Position numbers and translations under genes: made by a program. A DNA stretch of 40,314 nucleotides, taken from the NCBI GenBank assembly GCA_022821365.1, contig JAJEDS010000214.1, forward strand, positions 1 through 40,314, written 5' to 3'. The first letter of the stretch is position 1. Every line of letters starts with the position of its first letter. The notes beneath the pieces were generated by a model, which had not been told where the DNA came from, ran no database searches, and saw only the letters and a program-made list of their open reading frames with translations. The DNA is from Dehalococcoidia bacterium. GTDB lineage: Bacteria > Chloroflexota > Dehalococcoidia > Lucifugimonadales > UBA3495. Shown here in pieces: positions 24,098 to 33,648 of the stretch.

Positions 24098-25651
24098 ATG
24101 AAATACGACGTAATCGTAATTGGAGCCGGTTCGGGCGGTTGCGTGGTGGCTGGCCGACTCTCGGAAGATCCCGCCAAGTCAGTATTGCTACTTGAGGCAG
24201 GACCGGATTATCCGGACTTCGAGACGTACCCCGACGACCTGAAGTACGGGTACAGCGCGACCGCATCGACTCCGGGGGCGCCCCACAACTGGTCGTTCCA
24301 GGCTCAGGCGCGGCCGGAGCAGGATGAGCCAATGCCGGTACCCAGGGGCAAAGTAGTAGGAGGGACGAGCGCCATCAATGGCCAGGTGATCCTGAGAGGA
24401 GTACCGGAAGACTTCGATTCGTGGGCGGATATGGGCAATGATGAATGGAGCTTCATAAGGGTGCTGCCCTATCTGAGAAAGCTGGAGACGGACACGGACA
24501 TTCACGACGACTTTCATGGCGGCGACGGCCCTATACCGGTCCGCCGCTTTGCCAGGGAGGAGTGGCTGCCCTTCCAGCAGGCCTTTTACCAGGCGACCCG
24601 AGATGCGGGACACCCGGATGATCCGGATATGAACCATCCGGAATCGGGCGGCGTTGGACCAATACCCATGAACAACCCCAACGGCGTGCGCATGAGCACC
24701 GGTCTTACCTATATCAACCCCAACCGGCACCGCCTGAACCTGACCGTCCGCGGCAATGTTGTGGTCCACCGCATACTCATTGAGGACGGTCGGGCCGTGG
24801 GAGTTGAAGCGGAAAGCGGTGGCGAGATTTTCCGTGTGGAAGCGGACCAGATTGTATTGAGTGGAGGGGCCATTGCCTCGCCCCAGATCTTGATGCTATC
24901 CGGCGTAGGGCCGTCCGCCCATCTACGGGAAGTGGGCATTGACGCGGTACAGGACCTGCCGGGCGTAGGTCAAAACTTTCGGGACCACCCAATGGCGCCT
25001 GTGCGCTTGCGCGTTCGTGACGACTTCCCCCAGGATGCCGAGGCCCCGAGAATTCAGGCAGCCCTGCGCTACACAGCAGCAGGGTCGGGGCTCCGCAACG
25101 ACATGCAGATCTTACCTTCCTCCTTCTCCTTCCCACTCGGAGGAGACCCGCTGGCAGGGGAGGGGGTTCGTTTTTCGTGCATATTGGAACTGGCCGAGGG
25201 CAAGGGCTCAGTTACCCTGACATCCGCCAGTCCCCATGACCAGCCCAGGCTCTACTACGGATTCCTGGAAGAGGAATTCGACCGGGAACGACTGAGAGAG
25301 GCGGTCCGGTTCTGCTTCGACCTGCTCAGGCACGAAGCCTTTGAGAATATTGTGGCGGGCCCGCTGACCCCGACATACGAGGACCTGGAATCGGAAGAGT
25401 CTCTGGACGACTGGCTGAACCACAACGTCACCACTTCGCAACACCTGGCGGGCACGTGCAAAATGGGGCCCGAATCGGATCCCATGGCCGTCGTCGACCA
25501 GTATTGCCGCGTAAGGGGCCTGGACGGCCTCTGGGTGGCCGATACCTCAGTCATGCCCAACGTGGTCCGCGCCAACACCAATACCACCGCCATTGCGATT
25601 GCGGAACGGGTTGCGGACTGGGTTAAGGAGCACTGGGCCGAAGCAGACTAG
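24098..25651 (+). CDS. GMC-family FAD oxidoreductase 2 (choline dehydrogenase-like)
   Basis: A 517-residue paralogue of the enzyme at 13751-15322, sharing its overall order and many blocks. It has the FAD motif (YDVIVIGAGSGGCVVAGRL), signature 1 (GKVVGGTSAINGQVILRGVP), signature 2 (SGGAIASPQILMLSGVGP) and catalytic His449 (QHLAGTCKMGPESDP). The second active-site residue is Asn495 (RANTNTTAIAIAER), the commoner choice in choline-dehydrogenase-like members, while paralogue 1 has His. ATG at 24098 is chosen because it begins at the FAD motif and GGAG lies 10 nt upstream. The protein is cytoplasmic and its substrate is unknown. The gene is monocistronic; 25652-25786 after it shows nothing recognisable. 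Confidence 0.93.
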   Translation: MKYDVIVIGAGSGGCVVAGRLSEDPAKSVLLLEAGPDYPDFETYPDDLKYGYSATASTPGAPHNWSFQAQARPEQDEPMPVPRGKVVGGTSAINGQVILRGVPEDFDSWADMGNDEWSFIRVLPYLRKLETDTDIHDDFHGGDGPIPVRRFAREEWLPFQQAFYQATRDAGHPDDPDMNHPESGGVGPIPMNNPNGVRMSTGLTYINPNRHRLNLTVRGNVVVHRILIEDGRAVGVEAESGGEIFRVEADQIVLSGGAIASPQILMLSGVGPSAHLREVGIDAVQDLPGVGQNFRDHPMAPVRLRVRDDFPQDAEAPRIQAALRYTAAGSGLRNDMQILPSSFSFPLGGDPLAGEGVRFSCILELAEGKGSVTLTSASPHDQPRLYYGFLEEEFDRERLREAVRFCFDLLRHEAFENIVAGPLTPTYEDLESEESLDDWLNHNVTTSQHLAGTCKMGPESDPMAVVDQYCRVRGLDGLWVADTSVMPNVVRANTNTTAIAIAERVADWVKEHWAEAD

Positions 25652-25786
25652 CGGAATAACCATCCCTTACCTGCAAGCCCTGCCATCGAGGGAGCCATCT
25701 TGGCCACCGGTGCCTGGGTTGGGAGACGCCTTCCAGACATAGAGAAATGAACAAGACCTTCATTTTCCGGTGGGTCTCGCGAGATT

Positions 25787-26668
25787 CTAATACTTTCGCA
25801 GGAAAGGCAGAAAAGCTCCCAGCAAATGCTTGCGGGCCACTGCCCAGCATTGTGTCAAAACCTCTCTTACCGCCGGGGTCTCATTGCCCAAAGCACGGAT
25901 TCCCACGCCCACATGGCCTGGCAGCAAAGTGGCCCCGGCGGCGATGCCGGGGATGGCGGGCGCAAGCTCCTGCAGTTCCGCCAACAGGGCTTGCAGTTCG
26001 GCGCCCTGCACGATAACCAGCATGGAGCCCAGCGTGTAGTCGGCGCCGATTCCCGGGAAACCTGGGAAGGCGTCCCGCGACAGGGGAAGCCCGCGGGAGG
26101 GATTGAGGTCATAGGCTTCGCGGTAAGCGGGTTGGCCGCTGCCATCCGTCACCTCCAGCCGGCAGGCCAGGCGGCGGTAGCGGAGGGACTCACCCATGGC
26201 CACCCGCCCGGGGGTGATGATATCCCAATAGATTAACTTGCCTCCAGGAGCCACGGTCAGACTTGCGCGCTGCTCAAAGTCCGAATCGCGGTAAGGAATA
26301 AGCGGGTCCGGCAGATATTCCAGGTAGCCTCCCTCCGCTACGACCAGTTCCACGTCCTGGCGGGCCGCCCCGTCGGGCATAGCGTGAATCCTGCTTGCTC
26401 CCTGGCCGGTGACGTGGGCCTCCGCCCCGGATTCAACGGTAACGGCAATGCGGTGATGATCACCCTGGAATATGCCGCCAGTAGGGTTGGCCACCATTAC
26501 CATCGCCAGGCAGGGCAGGGTCGGATCGGGGTAGAGGGCCTGCTGCACCTGCAGGGGAGGGCAGGTGCGGGACTGGGTCAGGCGGGTACGCCCGTCCCGG
26601 ATTGCCAGGGTCAGTTCCACGGAACCCCGGTAGGTGCCGGCGGGACTACCGGGCGCCGATAAGAGCAT
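25787..26668 (-). CDS. ureD: Urease accessory protein UreD (UreH)
   Basis: Part of the chaperone complex (UreD-UreF-UreG) that delivers nickel and carbamylates the active-site lysine of urease. The protein of about 293 residues has the family's pattern: [73 protein letters not shown] and a C-terminal half with [12 protein letters not shown] and [13 protein letters not shown]. Start 26668 is preferred for its GGAGG 6 nt upstream; ATG at 26686 is an alternative. It overlaps the ureG 3' end by over 20 bp, so translation is coupled. It is the last gene of the long urt-gln-ure cluster, whereas ureD opens many other urease operons. Confidence 0.93.
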   Translation of the reverse strand: MLLSAPGSPAGTYRGSVELTLAIRDGRTRLTQSRTCPPLQVQQALYPDPTLPCLAMVMVANPTGGIFQGDHHRIAVTVESGAEAHVTGQGASRIHAMPDGAARQDVELVVAEGGYLEYLPDPLIPYRDSDFEQRASLTVAPGGKLIYWDIITPGRVAMGESLRYRRLACRLEVTDGSGQPAYREAYDLNPSRGLPLSRDAFPGFPGIGADYTLGSMLVIVQGAELQALLAELQELAPAIPGIAAGATLLPGHVGVGIRALGNETPAVREVLTQCWAVARKHLLGAFLPFLRKY

Positions 26669-27272
26669 CGGCGGCCTCCAGCACATGGTCCAGCACTTGC
26701 TCCAGGCCCTCGCCCTTGCGGCAGTTGGTGAACAGGTAGGGCTTGTAGCCGCGCACCAGTTCCAGGTCCCGGCGCATTATATCCAGGTCGGCGCCCACAT
26801 GGGGGGCCAGGTCCGTCTTGTTGACCACCAGCAGGTCTGTCAGGGTGATGCCCTGGCCCCTTTTGCGGGGAATCTTGTCGCCGGCGGCCACGTCAATCAC
26901 GTAAATCTGGAAGTCGGCCAGGGCGGGACTGAAGGTGAGGGTCAGGTTGTCTCCACCGCTTTCGATGAGAAACAGGTCTCCGTCGGGGTAGGCGCCGGTG
27001 AGTTCCTCCACCGCCAATAGATTCAGGCTGGGGTCTTCCCGAACCGCAGTATGGGGGCAGGCGCCCGTGGCGACGCCCCGTATGCGCTCCACGTCAAACA
27101 CTCCTTCCAGCGTTCTAGTGACATGGTCGGCGTCCTCCCGGGTGAAGATGTCGTTGGTGATGACCAGGGGGTTGCGACCCCGCTCCAGCATCATGGGCAC
27201 CAGCGCCTCTATCAGGGAGGTCTTGCCCGAACCTACGGGACCGCCCACGCCTATCCTTGGGATTCGCTTCAT
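26646..27272 (-). CDS. ureG: Urease accessory GTPase UreG
   Basis: A 208-residue SIMIBI-class GTPase that powers nickel insertion into urease. It shows the P-loop [13 protein letters not shown], the metal-binding CPH motif ([13 protein letters not shown]), [12 protein letters not shown], and the guanine-recognition NKTD ([17 protein letters not shown]). The start at 27272 is fixed by the [20 protein letters not shown]-terminus and an AAGGAG 10 nt upstream, even though the frame is open to 27497. It overlaps ureD. The 175-bp gap to ureF is unusually long for this operon and contains an inverted repeat. Confidence 0.96.
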   Translation of the reverse strand: MKRIPRIGVGGPVGSGKTSLIEALVPMMLERGRNPLVITNDIFTREDADHVTRTLEGVFDVERIRGVATGACPHTAVREDPSLNLLAVEELTGAYPDGDLFLIESGGDNLTLTFSPALADFQIYVIDVAAGDKIPRKRGQGITLTDLLVVNKTDLAPHVGADLDIMRRDLELVRGYKPYLFTNCRKGEGLEQVLDHVLEAADALIGAR

Positions 27273-27342
27273 CGTTGCCGTCTCCTTGACTGCCTTACTG
27301 TCCCGTGCCCCGGGTGGCATCCCGGGAGAAGTCTCCATTCCA

Positions 27343-27417
27343 AAGGGAGGGAGGATCCCGAGGGACCTCCTGAAGAAATGCTGGAATGCGGAGGCGAATC
27401 GGGATCCTCCCTTCCTT
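27343..27417. repeat. Inverted GGGAGGATCCCGA repeat inside the urease operon
   Basis: GGGAGGATCCCGA (27349-27361) and TCGGGATCCTCCC (27399-27411) are perfect 13-bp complements, with weaker pairing of the outer AAGGG/CCTT bases, around a 37-nt loop. It fills the gap between ureF and ureG and codes for nothing. It resembles a REP-like insertion and would fold strongly in the operon transcript. Confidence 0.65.
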
Positions 27418-27447
27418 CGGAAGGGGTTTTTCAGATTTATAAACTTT

Positions 27448-28164
27448 CTAGCTGGCGAACATACGCACCCCGGCGGTCTCGTGCCGCATGGATGCAATGT
27501 CTGCCCAAGGCGTGAAGGACGTCATATCTCTCCAATGCCGGTCCCGGATGGCGGCGGCCCCGGCGACCATCGGGGATTGCAGAGAACGAAGGACACTCTG
27601 CGCTTCGCCGTGGGTAACGGGCAGCAGCCGCAGGGCCGAACCCAGAATACCGACGGCAAAGGCGTGGCAAAAGCCGAACAAGGCGGCCTCCCCGGGGATG
27701 CCCTGGGCCCACATTGAGACTCCGCAACTGACGGAGCCGGCGCCGGGAGCCTCGCCACGAGCCACGGCGTCCCGGTATTCTCGCAAGGCCGCCGGAATGC
27801 TGTGGGTTGGCAGAAGAGCGTGGGACTCGTCCAGGAACCTGCGCCCACTCTGCGTGGAGGCACGACGCATCTCCACCGGCAGCTTCATGGCATGGAGCAG
27901 GCGGTCAATTTCGATGACGGTCGCACCATCGCCACCGGCCGCGCTGCGGTGGGCATGGAGCAGGGCTACACCGTCCGAAGGCAGTACGGCGTCCGTAAGC
28001 AGACCCGCCAGGTACTCCCCAACCTCCCGGGCGTTCCGGACCCAGCCCATGGCCACCATCTCCTCCAGTCCCTGGGAGTGGGCGTAGGCGCCCGTGGGAA
28101 AGAAGGAATCGGCCAGCTGCAGGGTGCGGAGCAGCCCAATACCCTGATCTTCCGCGCTTTTCAC
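27448..28164 (-). CDS. ureF: Urease accessory protein UreF
   Basis: A 238-residue helical chaperone that, with UreD, presents apo-urease to UreG and gates nickel delivery. Typical parts are [46 protein letters not shown] and [14 protein letters not shown]. The GTG start at 28164 is preferred: GGAG lies about 8 nt upstream, and it begins 10 bp after the ureC stop. The frame is open upstream through the ureC region to 28386, but that part does not resemble UreF. It acts downstream of ureABC in the same operon. Confidence 0.93.
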   Translation of the reverse strand: MKSAEDQGIGLLRTLQLADSFFPTGAYAHSQGLEEMVAMGWVRNAREVGEYLAGLLTDAVLPSDGVALLHAHRSAAGGDGATVIEIDRLLHAMKLPVEMRRASTQSGRRFLDESHALLPTHSIPAALREYRDAVARGEAPGAGSVSCGVSMWAQGIPGEAALFGFCHAFAVGILGSALRLLPVTHGEAQSVLRSLQSPMVAGAAAIRDRHWRDMTSFTPWADIASMRHETAGVRMFAS

Positions 28165-28174
28165 GGCCGGCTCC

Positions 28175-29893
28175 TCATACCAGGAAATGCAACTGGGCCA
28201 GGCTGAGCCTCTCTGCCGGGGGCACGGCAGCGATTTCCCCGTCAACCCGCACCTGGTAGGAATCCGGGTCCACTTCAATCGCCGGCATGGCATCGTTGCG
28301 GACCATCTGGCGCTTGGTGATGTGGCGGCACCCCTGCACCGGCTCCACCCGCTTGGCCAACCCCAGGCCCCGGTGGACGCCGGCATCGTATGCCGCTCGA
28401 GAAATGAAGGTAAGAGACGTAGCCGACACTGCCTTGCCCAGCGCCCCGAACATGGGCCGGTAGAAGGAAGGTTCGGCAGTGGGTATGGAGCCGTTGGGGT
28501 CGCCCATCACCGACCAGGCAATGATCCCGCCCTTGATGATGAGCTTGGGCTTGGCCCCGAAGCTGCCGACGGGCCAGAGCACTATGTCTGCCAACTTGCC
28601 CGGTTCCAGGGACCCCACCAGGTGAGATATTCCATGGGTAACGGCCGGGTTGATGGTCAGCTTGGCCAGGTAGCGCAGCACCCGGAAGTTGTCGTGGTCG
28701 GGCGAGTCTTCGGGCAGCTTGCCCTTGAACTGGCGCATCTTGTCCGCAGTCTGGAACAGGCGAGTGAAGTTCTCTCCCACCCGGCCCATGGCCTGGGAGT
28801 CCGACGAGTACATGCTGATGACGCCCAGGTCGTGCAGCACGTCTTCGGCAGCCATGGTCTCGGGGCGGATGCGGCTCTCGGCGAAGGCCACGTCCTCGGG
28901 CACCCGGGGGCTCAGGTGGTGGCACACCATCAGCATATCCATGTGCTCGGCCAGGGTGTTGACCGTGTAGGGACGGGTGGGGTTGGTGGAAGACGGCAGG
29001 ACGTTCAGTTCCGCTGCAATCCTGATAATGTCCGGAGCGTGGCCGCCGCCGGCGCCCTCGGTGTGGTAGGTGTGGATGGCCCTGCCCGCGATGGCGGCAA
29101 TGGTGTCCTCGACGAACCCGGCCTCGTTCAGGGTGTCGGTGTGGATGGCCACGGGCACGTCGTACCGGTCGGCCACCTCCAGGCACCGGTCGATGGCGGC
29201 GGGGGTCGTGCCCCAGTCCTCGTGCAGCTTCAGCCCGCTGGCCCCGGCTTCCAGTTGCTCCTCCAACGGAGCGGCGATGCTGGCGTTGCCCTTGCCCAGC
29301 AGGCCCCAGTTGACCGGCAGGGCCTCGGCGGCTTCCAGCATGCGGGCAATGTTCCAGGGACCGGGAGTGCAGGTGGTGGCGTTGGTGCCGTCGGCGGGAC
29401 CGGTGCCGCCACCAATCATGGTGGTGATGCCATTGGAAAGGGCGTGCCATACCTGCTGGGGAGAAATCATGTGGATGTGAGCGTCTATGCCCCCGGGCGT
29501 GGCAATGAGATGCTCGCCGGCGATAACCTCGGTCCCGGCCCCCACCACCATGTCCGGGTGAACCCCGTCCATCACGCCGGGGTTGCCGGCCTTTCCGATG
29601 GCTACGATGCGGCCTGCCTTGACACCGATGTCAGCCTTGGTGATGCCCAGGACCGGGTCCATGATTATGGCGTTGGTGATCACAAGGTCCAGGGCGCCGT
29701 CCCGGCTGGTGGCTTCCGGGGCCTGGCCCATGCCGTCCCGCGCCGTCTTTCCCCCGCCGAAGACCAGTTCATCGCCGTAGGTGAGCAAATCCCGTTCCAC
29801 CTGGCAGACCAGCGAGGTGTCGGCCAGGCGGAAGCGATCACCCACAGTGGGGCCGTACAGTTCAACGTACTGCTGCCGGCTGATGCGCGCCAT
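28175..29893 (-). CDS. ureC: Urease catalytic (alpha) subunit UreC
   Basis: Hydrolyses urea to ammonia and carbamate in the UreABC complex. The 572-residue length is normal. All nickel and catalytic residues are present: His139 and His141 ([11 protein letters not shown]), carbamylated Lys222 (GLKLHEDWG), His251, His277 (IHTYHTEG), Asp365 (SSDSQAMG) and catalytic His325 (MVCHHLSPR). Numbering is five higher than in the Klebsiella enzyme. The start at 29893 (MARISRQQY) follows GGGGGAG and lies two bases after the ureB stop. The enzyme should be active if nickel and the accessory proteins are supplied. Confidence 0.97.
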   Translation of the reverse strand: MARISRQQYVELYGPTVGDRFRLADTSLVCQVERDLLTYGDELVFGGGKTARDGMGQAPEATSRDGALDLVITNAIIMDPVLGITKADIGVKAGRIVAIGKAGNPGVMDGVHPDMVVGAGTEVIAGEHLIATPGGIDAHIHMISPQQVWHALSNGITTMIGGGTGPADGTNATTCTPGPWNIARMLEAAEALPVNWGLLGKGNASIAAPLEEQLEAGASGLKLHEDWGTTPAAIDRCLEVADRYDVPVAIHTDTLNEAGFVEDTIAAIAGRAIHTYHTEGAGGGHAPDIIRIAAELNVLPSSTNPTRPYTVNTLAEHMDMLMVCHHLSPRVPEDVAFAESRIRPETMAAEDVLHDLGVISMYSSDSQAMGRVGENFTRLFQTADKMRQFKGKLPEDSPDHDNFRVLRYLAKLTINPAVTHGISHLVGSLEPGKLADIVLWPVGSFGAKPKLIIKGGIIAWSVMGDPNGSIPTAEPSFYRPMFGALGKAVSATSLTFISRAAYDAGVHRGLGLAKRVEPVQGCRHITKRQMVRNDAMPAIEVDPDSYQVRVDGEIAAVPPAERLSLAQLHFLV

Positions 29894-29894
29894 G

Positions 29895-30302
29895 CTAATT
29901 CTCCCCCTGGGTGTCGGACTCTGCAGTGGGCAGGTGGGCAAATCCCCTCCGTTCCATATCGGCCAGGGCCCCCGTTCGCACCTGCGGCGAGTCCAGGCTG
30001 CCACCGGCAAGCCCGTTCAGGCCGTGGACCCGGCGGTCGCCCCCGATGGCAACCAGGGTTACGTCCTTGCGGTCGCCGGGTTCAAAGCGGACCGCGGTAC
30101 CGGCGGGAATGTCTAGCCTCATACCGTATGCCGCCTCCCGGTCGAAACGCAGGGCCCGGTTGGCCTCGAAGAAGTGGAAGTGGGAACCCACCTGGATGGC
30201 CCGGTCGCCGGTATTCCATACCGGCAGGGCTACCGTTGGCCGCCCCGAGTTAATTTCCACGGGCTCGTCGGAAGGGATGTAGTGAGCGGATGGGTTGCTC
30301 AT
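29895..30302 (-). CDS. ureB: Urease beta subunit UreB
   Basis: A 135-residue structural subunit. It has the family's [40 protein letters not shown] and [16 protein letters not shown]. It is somewhat longer than many UreB (about 100-125), owing to a C-terminal tail after [10 protein letters not shown]. The stop lies next to the ureC start and ureA is 33 bp upstream. The ATG at 30302 has GGAG 14 nt upstream, rather far, but the N-terminus [14 protein letters not shown] matches the usual beginning. Confidence 0.95.
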   Translation of the reverse strand: MSNPSAHYIPSDEPVEINSGRPTVALPVWNTGDRAIQVGSHFHFFEANRALRFDREAAYGMRLDIPAGTAVRFEPGDRKDVTLVAIGGDRRVHGLNGLAGGSLDSPQVRTGALADMERRGFAHLPTAESDTQGEN

Positions 30303-30335
30303 GCTTATGCCGGTCTCCGTAAATCCTCTGAGAAT

Positions 30336-30638
30336 TCAGACTATGGGGTCGTGGACCGATACCAGCTTGGTGCCGTCGGGAAAGGTGGCTTCCACCTGGA
30401 CCATGTCCACCAGGTCAGGCACACCCTCCATCACGTCATCGCGGGACAAGACCTGTCGGCCCAGCTCCATGGCCTCGGCCACGGAACGGCCGTCTCTTGC
30501 CGATTCCAGGATGGCCTCGGTAATCAGAGCCACCGACTCGGGGACGTTCAGCTTCAGGCCCCGGGCCTGCCGCCTTCGCGCCAGGTCCGCCGCCACGTAC
30601 ACCAGCAGTTTTTCCGATTCGCGGGGGGTGAGCATCAT
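30336..30638 (-). CDS. ureA: Urease gamma subunit UreA
   Basis: A 100-residue subunit, the usual UreA length, beginning with the characteristic [20 protein letters not shown] and containing [12 protein letters not shown] and [17 protein letters not shown] stands about 7 nt before the ATG at 30638; the next codon is also ATG (30635). It follows the glutamine synthetase gene by 17 bp on the same strand, so the two are probably on one transcript. Separate ureA and ureB genes are the common bacterial arrangement. Confidence 0.96.
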   Translation of the reverse strand: MMLTPRESEKLLVYVAADLARRRQARGLKLNVPESVALITEAILESARDGRSVAEAMELGRQVLSRDDVMEGVPDLVDMVQVEATFPDGTKLVSVHDPIV

Positions 30639-30655
30639 GGGGCAACTCCCAAGAC

Positions 30656-31993
30656 TTACAAAGTGGACAGGTACCGGGACACCTCGTAATCGGTGACCAT
30701 GGAGCGGTAGTCCTCCCACTCCAGCTTCTTGTTTTCGATCAGGCTGTTGAAGACGTGGTCTCCCAGGGCCTCGTACAGCAGTTCGCTGGACTCGGCCAGG
30801 GCGATGGCCTCACCCAGGCTGGTGGGCAGGGTGCGGAGGCCTAGGGACTGGCGACGCTGGGGGGACATTTCCAGCACGTTGCCCACCACCGGAGCGGGCA
30901 CCGGGTAGTCCTCCTCGATGCCCTTCAACCCGGCAGCCAGCATGGCGCTGAAGGCCAGGTATGGGTTGCAGGCGGGGTCCGGCGACCGGTACTCGACGCG
31001 GATGGATGTTTCCGTGCCAGGTTCGTAGGTGGGCACCCGTATCAGGTCGGACCTGTTTACGTGGGTCCACGAGACGTATATGGGAGCCTCGTACCCGGGA
31101 ACCAGCCGCTTGTAGGAGTTGACCCACTGGTTGGTCACCAGGGTAATCTCGGGGGCGTGGGCGATGAGACCGGCGATGAACTTCTTGCCCAACTGGGACA
31201 AGTATTGCTCGTCGTCCGCATCGAAGAAGCCGTTGGTCTCCCCCTGGAACAGGGACTGGTGCAAGTGCAGCCCGGACCCGTTGATGCCCGACACGGGCTT
31301 GGGCATGAAGGTGGCGTACACATTCTGCAGCAGGGCCAGTTCCTTCACCACCAGCTTTGCCGTCATCACGTTGTCGGCCATGGCCAGGGCGTCGGTGTAT
31401 TCCAGGTCAATTTCGTGCTGGCTGGGTGCCCCCTCGTGGTGGGAGTACTTGACGTCAATGCCCATCTCGCCCAGGTGCAGCACCGTGTCCCGACGCAGTT
31501 CGGTGGCGGGGTAGCTGGAAAGCTGGTCAAAGTAGCCGCTGGAGTCCAGCAATTCCGGGGTCTCAGAGTTACGCAGGTAAAAGAACTCCAGTTCCGCCCC
31601 CACGTTGTAGGTGTAACCCAGAGCGGCAGCCCGTTCCAGGTTGCGCTTCAGCACGTAGCGGGGGTCGCCTATGAAGGTCTGCCCCCGCTGGTGGCGGATG
31701 TCGCAGAACATGCGGGCCACGGCGTTCTGACGGGGACGCCAGGGCAGCAGGGTGAAGGTGGCCGGGTCGGGATAGGCGCGCATGTCGCTCTCGTGGTGGC
31801 GGGCAAAGCCGTCTATGGCGGACCCGTCAAAACCCACGCCCCGTTCCAGGGCCTCCTCCAGGTCGCTGATGGTAATGGCAAAGCCCTTCAGGTGGCCCAG
31901 GATGTCGGTGAACCAAAGGCGGATAAACTTCACGTCGCTGTCGTGGGCCGCCCGCAGCACTTCTTCCCGTCCGGTAATCGCTTCAGTGGTCAT
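30656..31993 (-). CDS. glnA: Glutamine synthetase, type I
   Basis: Makes glutamine from glutamate, ammonia and ATP. The 445-residue protein has [25 protein letters not shown] (Glu134 and Glu136), [22 protein letters not shown], the [18 protein letters not shown] block and [19 protein letters not shown], the full type I active site. The Tyr-containing adenylylation loop of the beta subtype is not seen ([11 protein letters not shown] in that region), suggesting an alpha-type enzyme. It lies between the urea transporter and urease genes (36 bp and 17 bp gaps), which points to capture of urea-derived ammonia. A gamma-glutamyl ligase for amines is a less likely alternative. AGAGG supports the start. 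Confidence 0.92.
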   Translation of the reverse strand: MTTEAITGREEVLRAAHDSDVKFIRLWFTDILGHLKGFAITISDLEEALERGVGFDGSAIDGFARHHESDMRAYPDPATFTLLPWRPRQNAVARMFCDIRHQRGQTFIGDPRYVLKRNLERAAALGYTYNVGAELEFFYLRNSETPELLDSSGYFDQLSSYPATELRRDTVLHLGEMGIDVKYSHHEGAPSQHEIDLEYTDALAMADNVMTAKLVVKELALLQNVYATFMPKPVSGINGSGLHLHQSLFQGETNGFFDADDEQYLSQLGKKFIAGLIAHAPEITLVTNQWVNSYKRLVPGYEAPIYVSWTHVNRSDLIRVPTYEPGTETSIRVEYRSPDPACNPYLAFSAMLAAGLKGIEEDYPVPAPVVGNVLEMSPQRRQSLGLRTLPTSLGEAIALAESSELLYEALGDHVFNSLIENKKLEWEDYRSMVTDYEVSRYLSTL

Positions 31994-32029
31994 CGTCTTT
32001 CCTCTAGTCGTTTTGTCTTGCCGCCAGTC

Positions 32030-32749
32030 CTAAACGGCCACGTATTCGCGGACCAGGTTCTGGTCCAGGTCCCGGGCCGTGCCTTCCAGGACAATGGCCC
32101 CTTTTTCCATCACGTAGCAGTAGTCCGCCAGCCCCAGGGCGAAGTCCAGGAACTGTTCCACCAGCAGAATGGTGGTCTCCTGCCGGTCCCTCAGCCGCTG
32201 CAGCAGTTCCTGGATCTCCTGGACGATGGACGGCTGGATGCCCTCGGTAGGTTCGTCCAGCAACAGCAGGGACGGCCGCCGGATCAGGGCGCGGGCCAGG
32301 GCCAGTTGCTGCTGCTGCCCGCCGCTCAAGGTGCCGGCCACCTTGCGCTGGTAGGTCTTCAGGGCCGGGAACAGGTCATACATCCGGTCCAGCGCGTCGG
32401 ACTTGCTCTCCTGGCCGTCTGCAGCCTCCAGCCCCATCAGCAGGTTGTCGTGGACCGACAGGTAGGGAAAGACGTGCCGGCCCTGGGGCACATAGCCGAA
32501 TCCTGCCCTGGCCCTGCGGTGGGGCGGCCACCGGGTAAGGTCCGACTGGGCGAATTTCACCTGGCCGGCCCGGGGATTCAGCAGCCCCATGATGGACTTG
32601 AGCAGGGTGGTCTTGCCCACGCCGTTGCGCCCCAACAGGCACACAGCCTGACCCTCGGGCACATCCAGGGCCACGTCATTCAATACCATGCTCTGGCCGT
32701 ATCCTACGGTCAGGTCTCGAATGGTCAGCAACGGCTCTTCGTATCTCAT
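32030..32749 (-). CDS. urtE: Urea ABC transporter ATP-binding protein UrtE
   Basis: One of two ATPases of the high-affinity urea importer, attached to the inner face of the membrane. It is 239 residues, with Walker A GRNGVGKTTLL, signature LSGGQQQQLALARAL, Walker B LLLLDEPTEGIQPSIV and the switch His replaced in context by LLVEQFLDFAL, as in LivF/UrtE proteins. GGAGG lies 6 nt before the ATG. It follows urtD by 17 bp. LivF homologues look alike, but the gene order and the urea-type receptor identify it. Confidence 0.93.
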   Translation of the reverse strand: MRYEEPLLTIRDLTVGYGQSMVLNDVALDVPEGQAVCLLGRNGVGKTTLLKSIMGLLNPRAGQVKFAQSDLTRWPPHRRARAGFGYVPQGRHVFPYLSVHDNLLMGLEAADGQESKSDALDRMYDLFPALKTYQRKVAGTLSGGQQQQLALARALIRRPSLLLLDEPTEGIQPSIVQEIQELLQRLRDRQETTILLVEQFLDFALGLADYCYVMEKGAIVLEGTARDLDQNLVREYVAV

Positions 32750-32766
32750 AACTGCCCTCCGGCGTC

Positions 32767-33648
32767 TCAGGCGCCGACGGTCTCTACCGCCCGTGGCCGA
32801 GTATTTTCCGCCACCGTTCGCTGGCCCGATGCGCCGTGGCCCAGGTAGGCGCGGACTACCTCCGGGTCCTGCTGGACCGTCTCCATGGTCCCTTCGCTGA
32901 GAACACGGCCCAGGTGCAGCACCGTAACCGTTTCGGCAAACCGCCGGACAAACTCCATGTCGTGTTCCACCACCAGGACGGAGCGGGCGCTGCCGATGGA
33001 CTGTAGCAGTTCGCCGGTGCGTTCCCTTTCCCGGCGGGTCATACCGGCCACCGGCTCATCCATCAACAGCAGCTTGGGTTCCTGGACCAGCAGCATCCCT
33101 ATTTCCAGCCACTGCTTTTCGCCGTGGGAGAGGGAGCCGGCCGGGTCGCCGACCCGGGCCGCCAGCCCCACCTCTTCCAGGGTGGCCATGATGCGGTCCG
33201 AGTCGCGGCGCCGGGTACCCCCCAGCAGGCCGGTGATGCGGCTACGGAAACCCAGGGCAACCTCCAGGTTCTGGTACACAGTCAGGCTGCCGAATATAGA
33301 CGGGGTCTGGAACTTGCGGCCGATACCCAACTTGACCAGTTCATGCTCCTGTTGGCGCGTCAAATCGGCGCCACCGTCAAAGACAATACGGCCCCGGTCC
33401 GGTTTCGACTTGCCGGTAATGGCGTCTATGAGCGTGGTCTTGCCGGCCCCGTTGGGCCCGATGAGAAACCGCATCTCGCCGTACTTCATGCTGAAGTCCA
33501 GTTCGTTCAAAACGGTGAAGCCGTCGAAGCTGATGGTCAGTTGCTCCACGGAGAGAATCAGGTCGTCGGCCGGCGGCTTTGCCCCGGCGCCGTTGCCGCC
33601 GTTTTGATTCACTGCCCGGAAAATACCCCGGGCCCTGCGTCCGATCAT
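32767..33648 (-). CDS. urtD: Urea ABC transporter ATP-binding protein UrtD
   Basis: The second ATPase of the urea importer. Of 293 residues, about the first 40 are extra (rich in Asn/Gly/Ala), then [13 protein letters not shown], Walker [37 protein letters not shown] (UrtD-like rather than LivG-like), the signature [15 protein letters not shown] and Walker [12 protein letters not shown]. The ATG at 33648 overlaps the urtC stop (ATGA), so translation is coupled. The frame continues upstream to 33708 within urtC, which is not taken as coding. Confidence 0.94.
   Translation of the reverse strand: MIGRRARGIFRAVNQNGGNGAGAKPPADDLILSVEQLTISFDGFTVLNELDFSMKYGEMRFLIGPNGAGKTTLIDAITGKSKPDRGRIVFDGGADLTRQQEHELVKLGIGRKFQTPSIFGSLTVYQNLEVALGFRSRITGLLGGTRRRDSDRIMATLEEVGLAARVGDPAGSLSHGEKQWLEIGMLLVQEPKLLLMDEPVAGMTRRERERTGELLQSIGSARSVLVVEHDMEFVRRFAETVTVLHLGRVLSEGTMETVQQDPEVVRAYLGHGASGQRTVAENTRPRAVETVGA

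Noticed and set aside
25110-25170. Repeat-like GGCAGGGGAGGGGG stretch inside GMC oxidoreductase 2, considered as an inserted repeat
   Set aside because: The reading frame and the alignment with the paralogue remain reasonable through it, so an insertion is not needed.
28187-30253. Very long plus-strand open frame (688 codons) opposite ureC and ureB
   Set aside because: It is the antisense of two genes with complete urease motifs. Its translation is Gly/Val/His-rich low-complexity and resembles no domain; high GC removes stop codons.
31061-32848. 595-codon plus-strand open frame opposite glutamine synthetase and urtE
   Set aside because: Antisense shadow; repetitive Gln/Gly/Val-rich translation with no domain.
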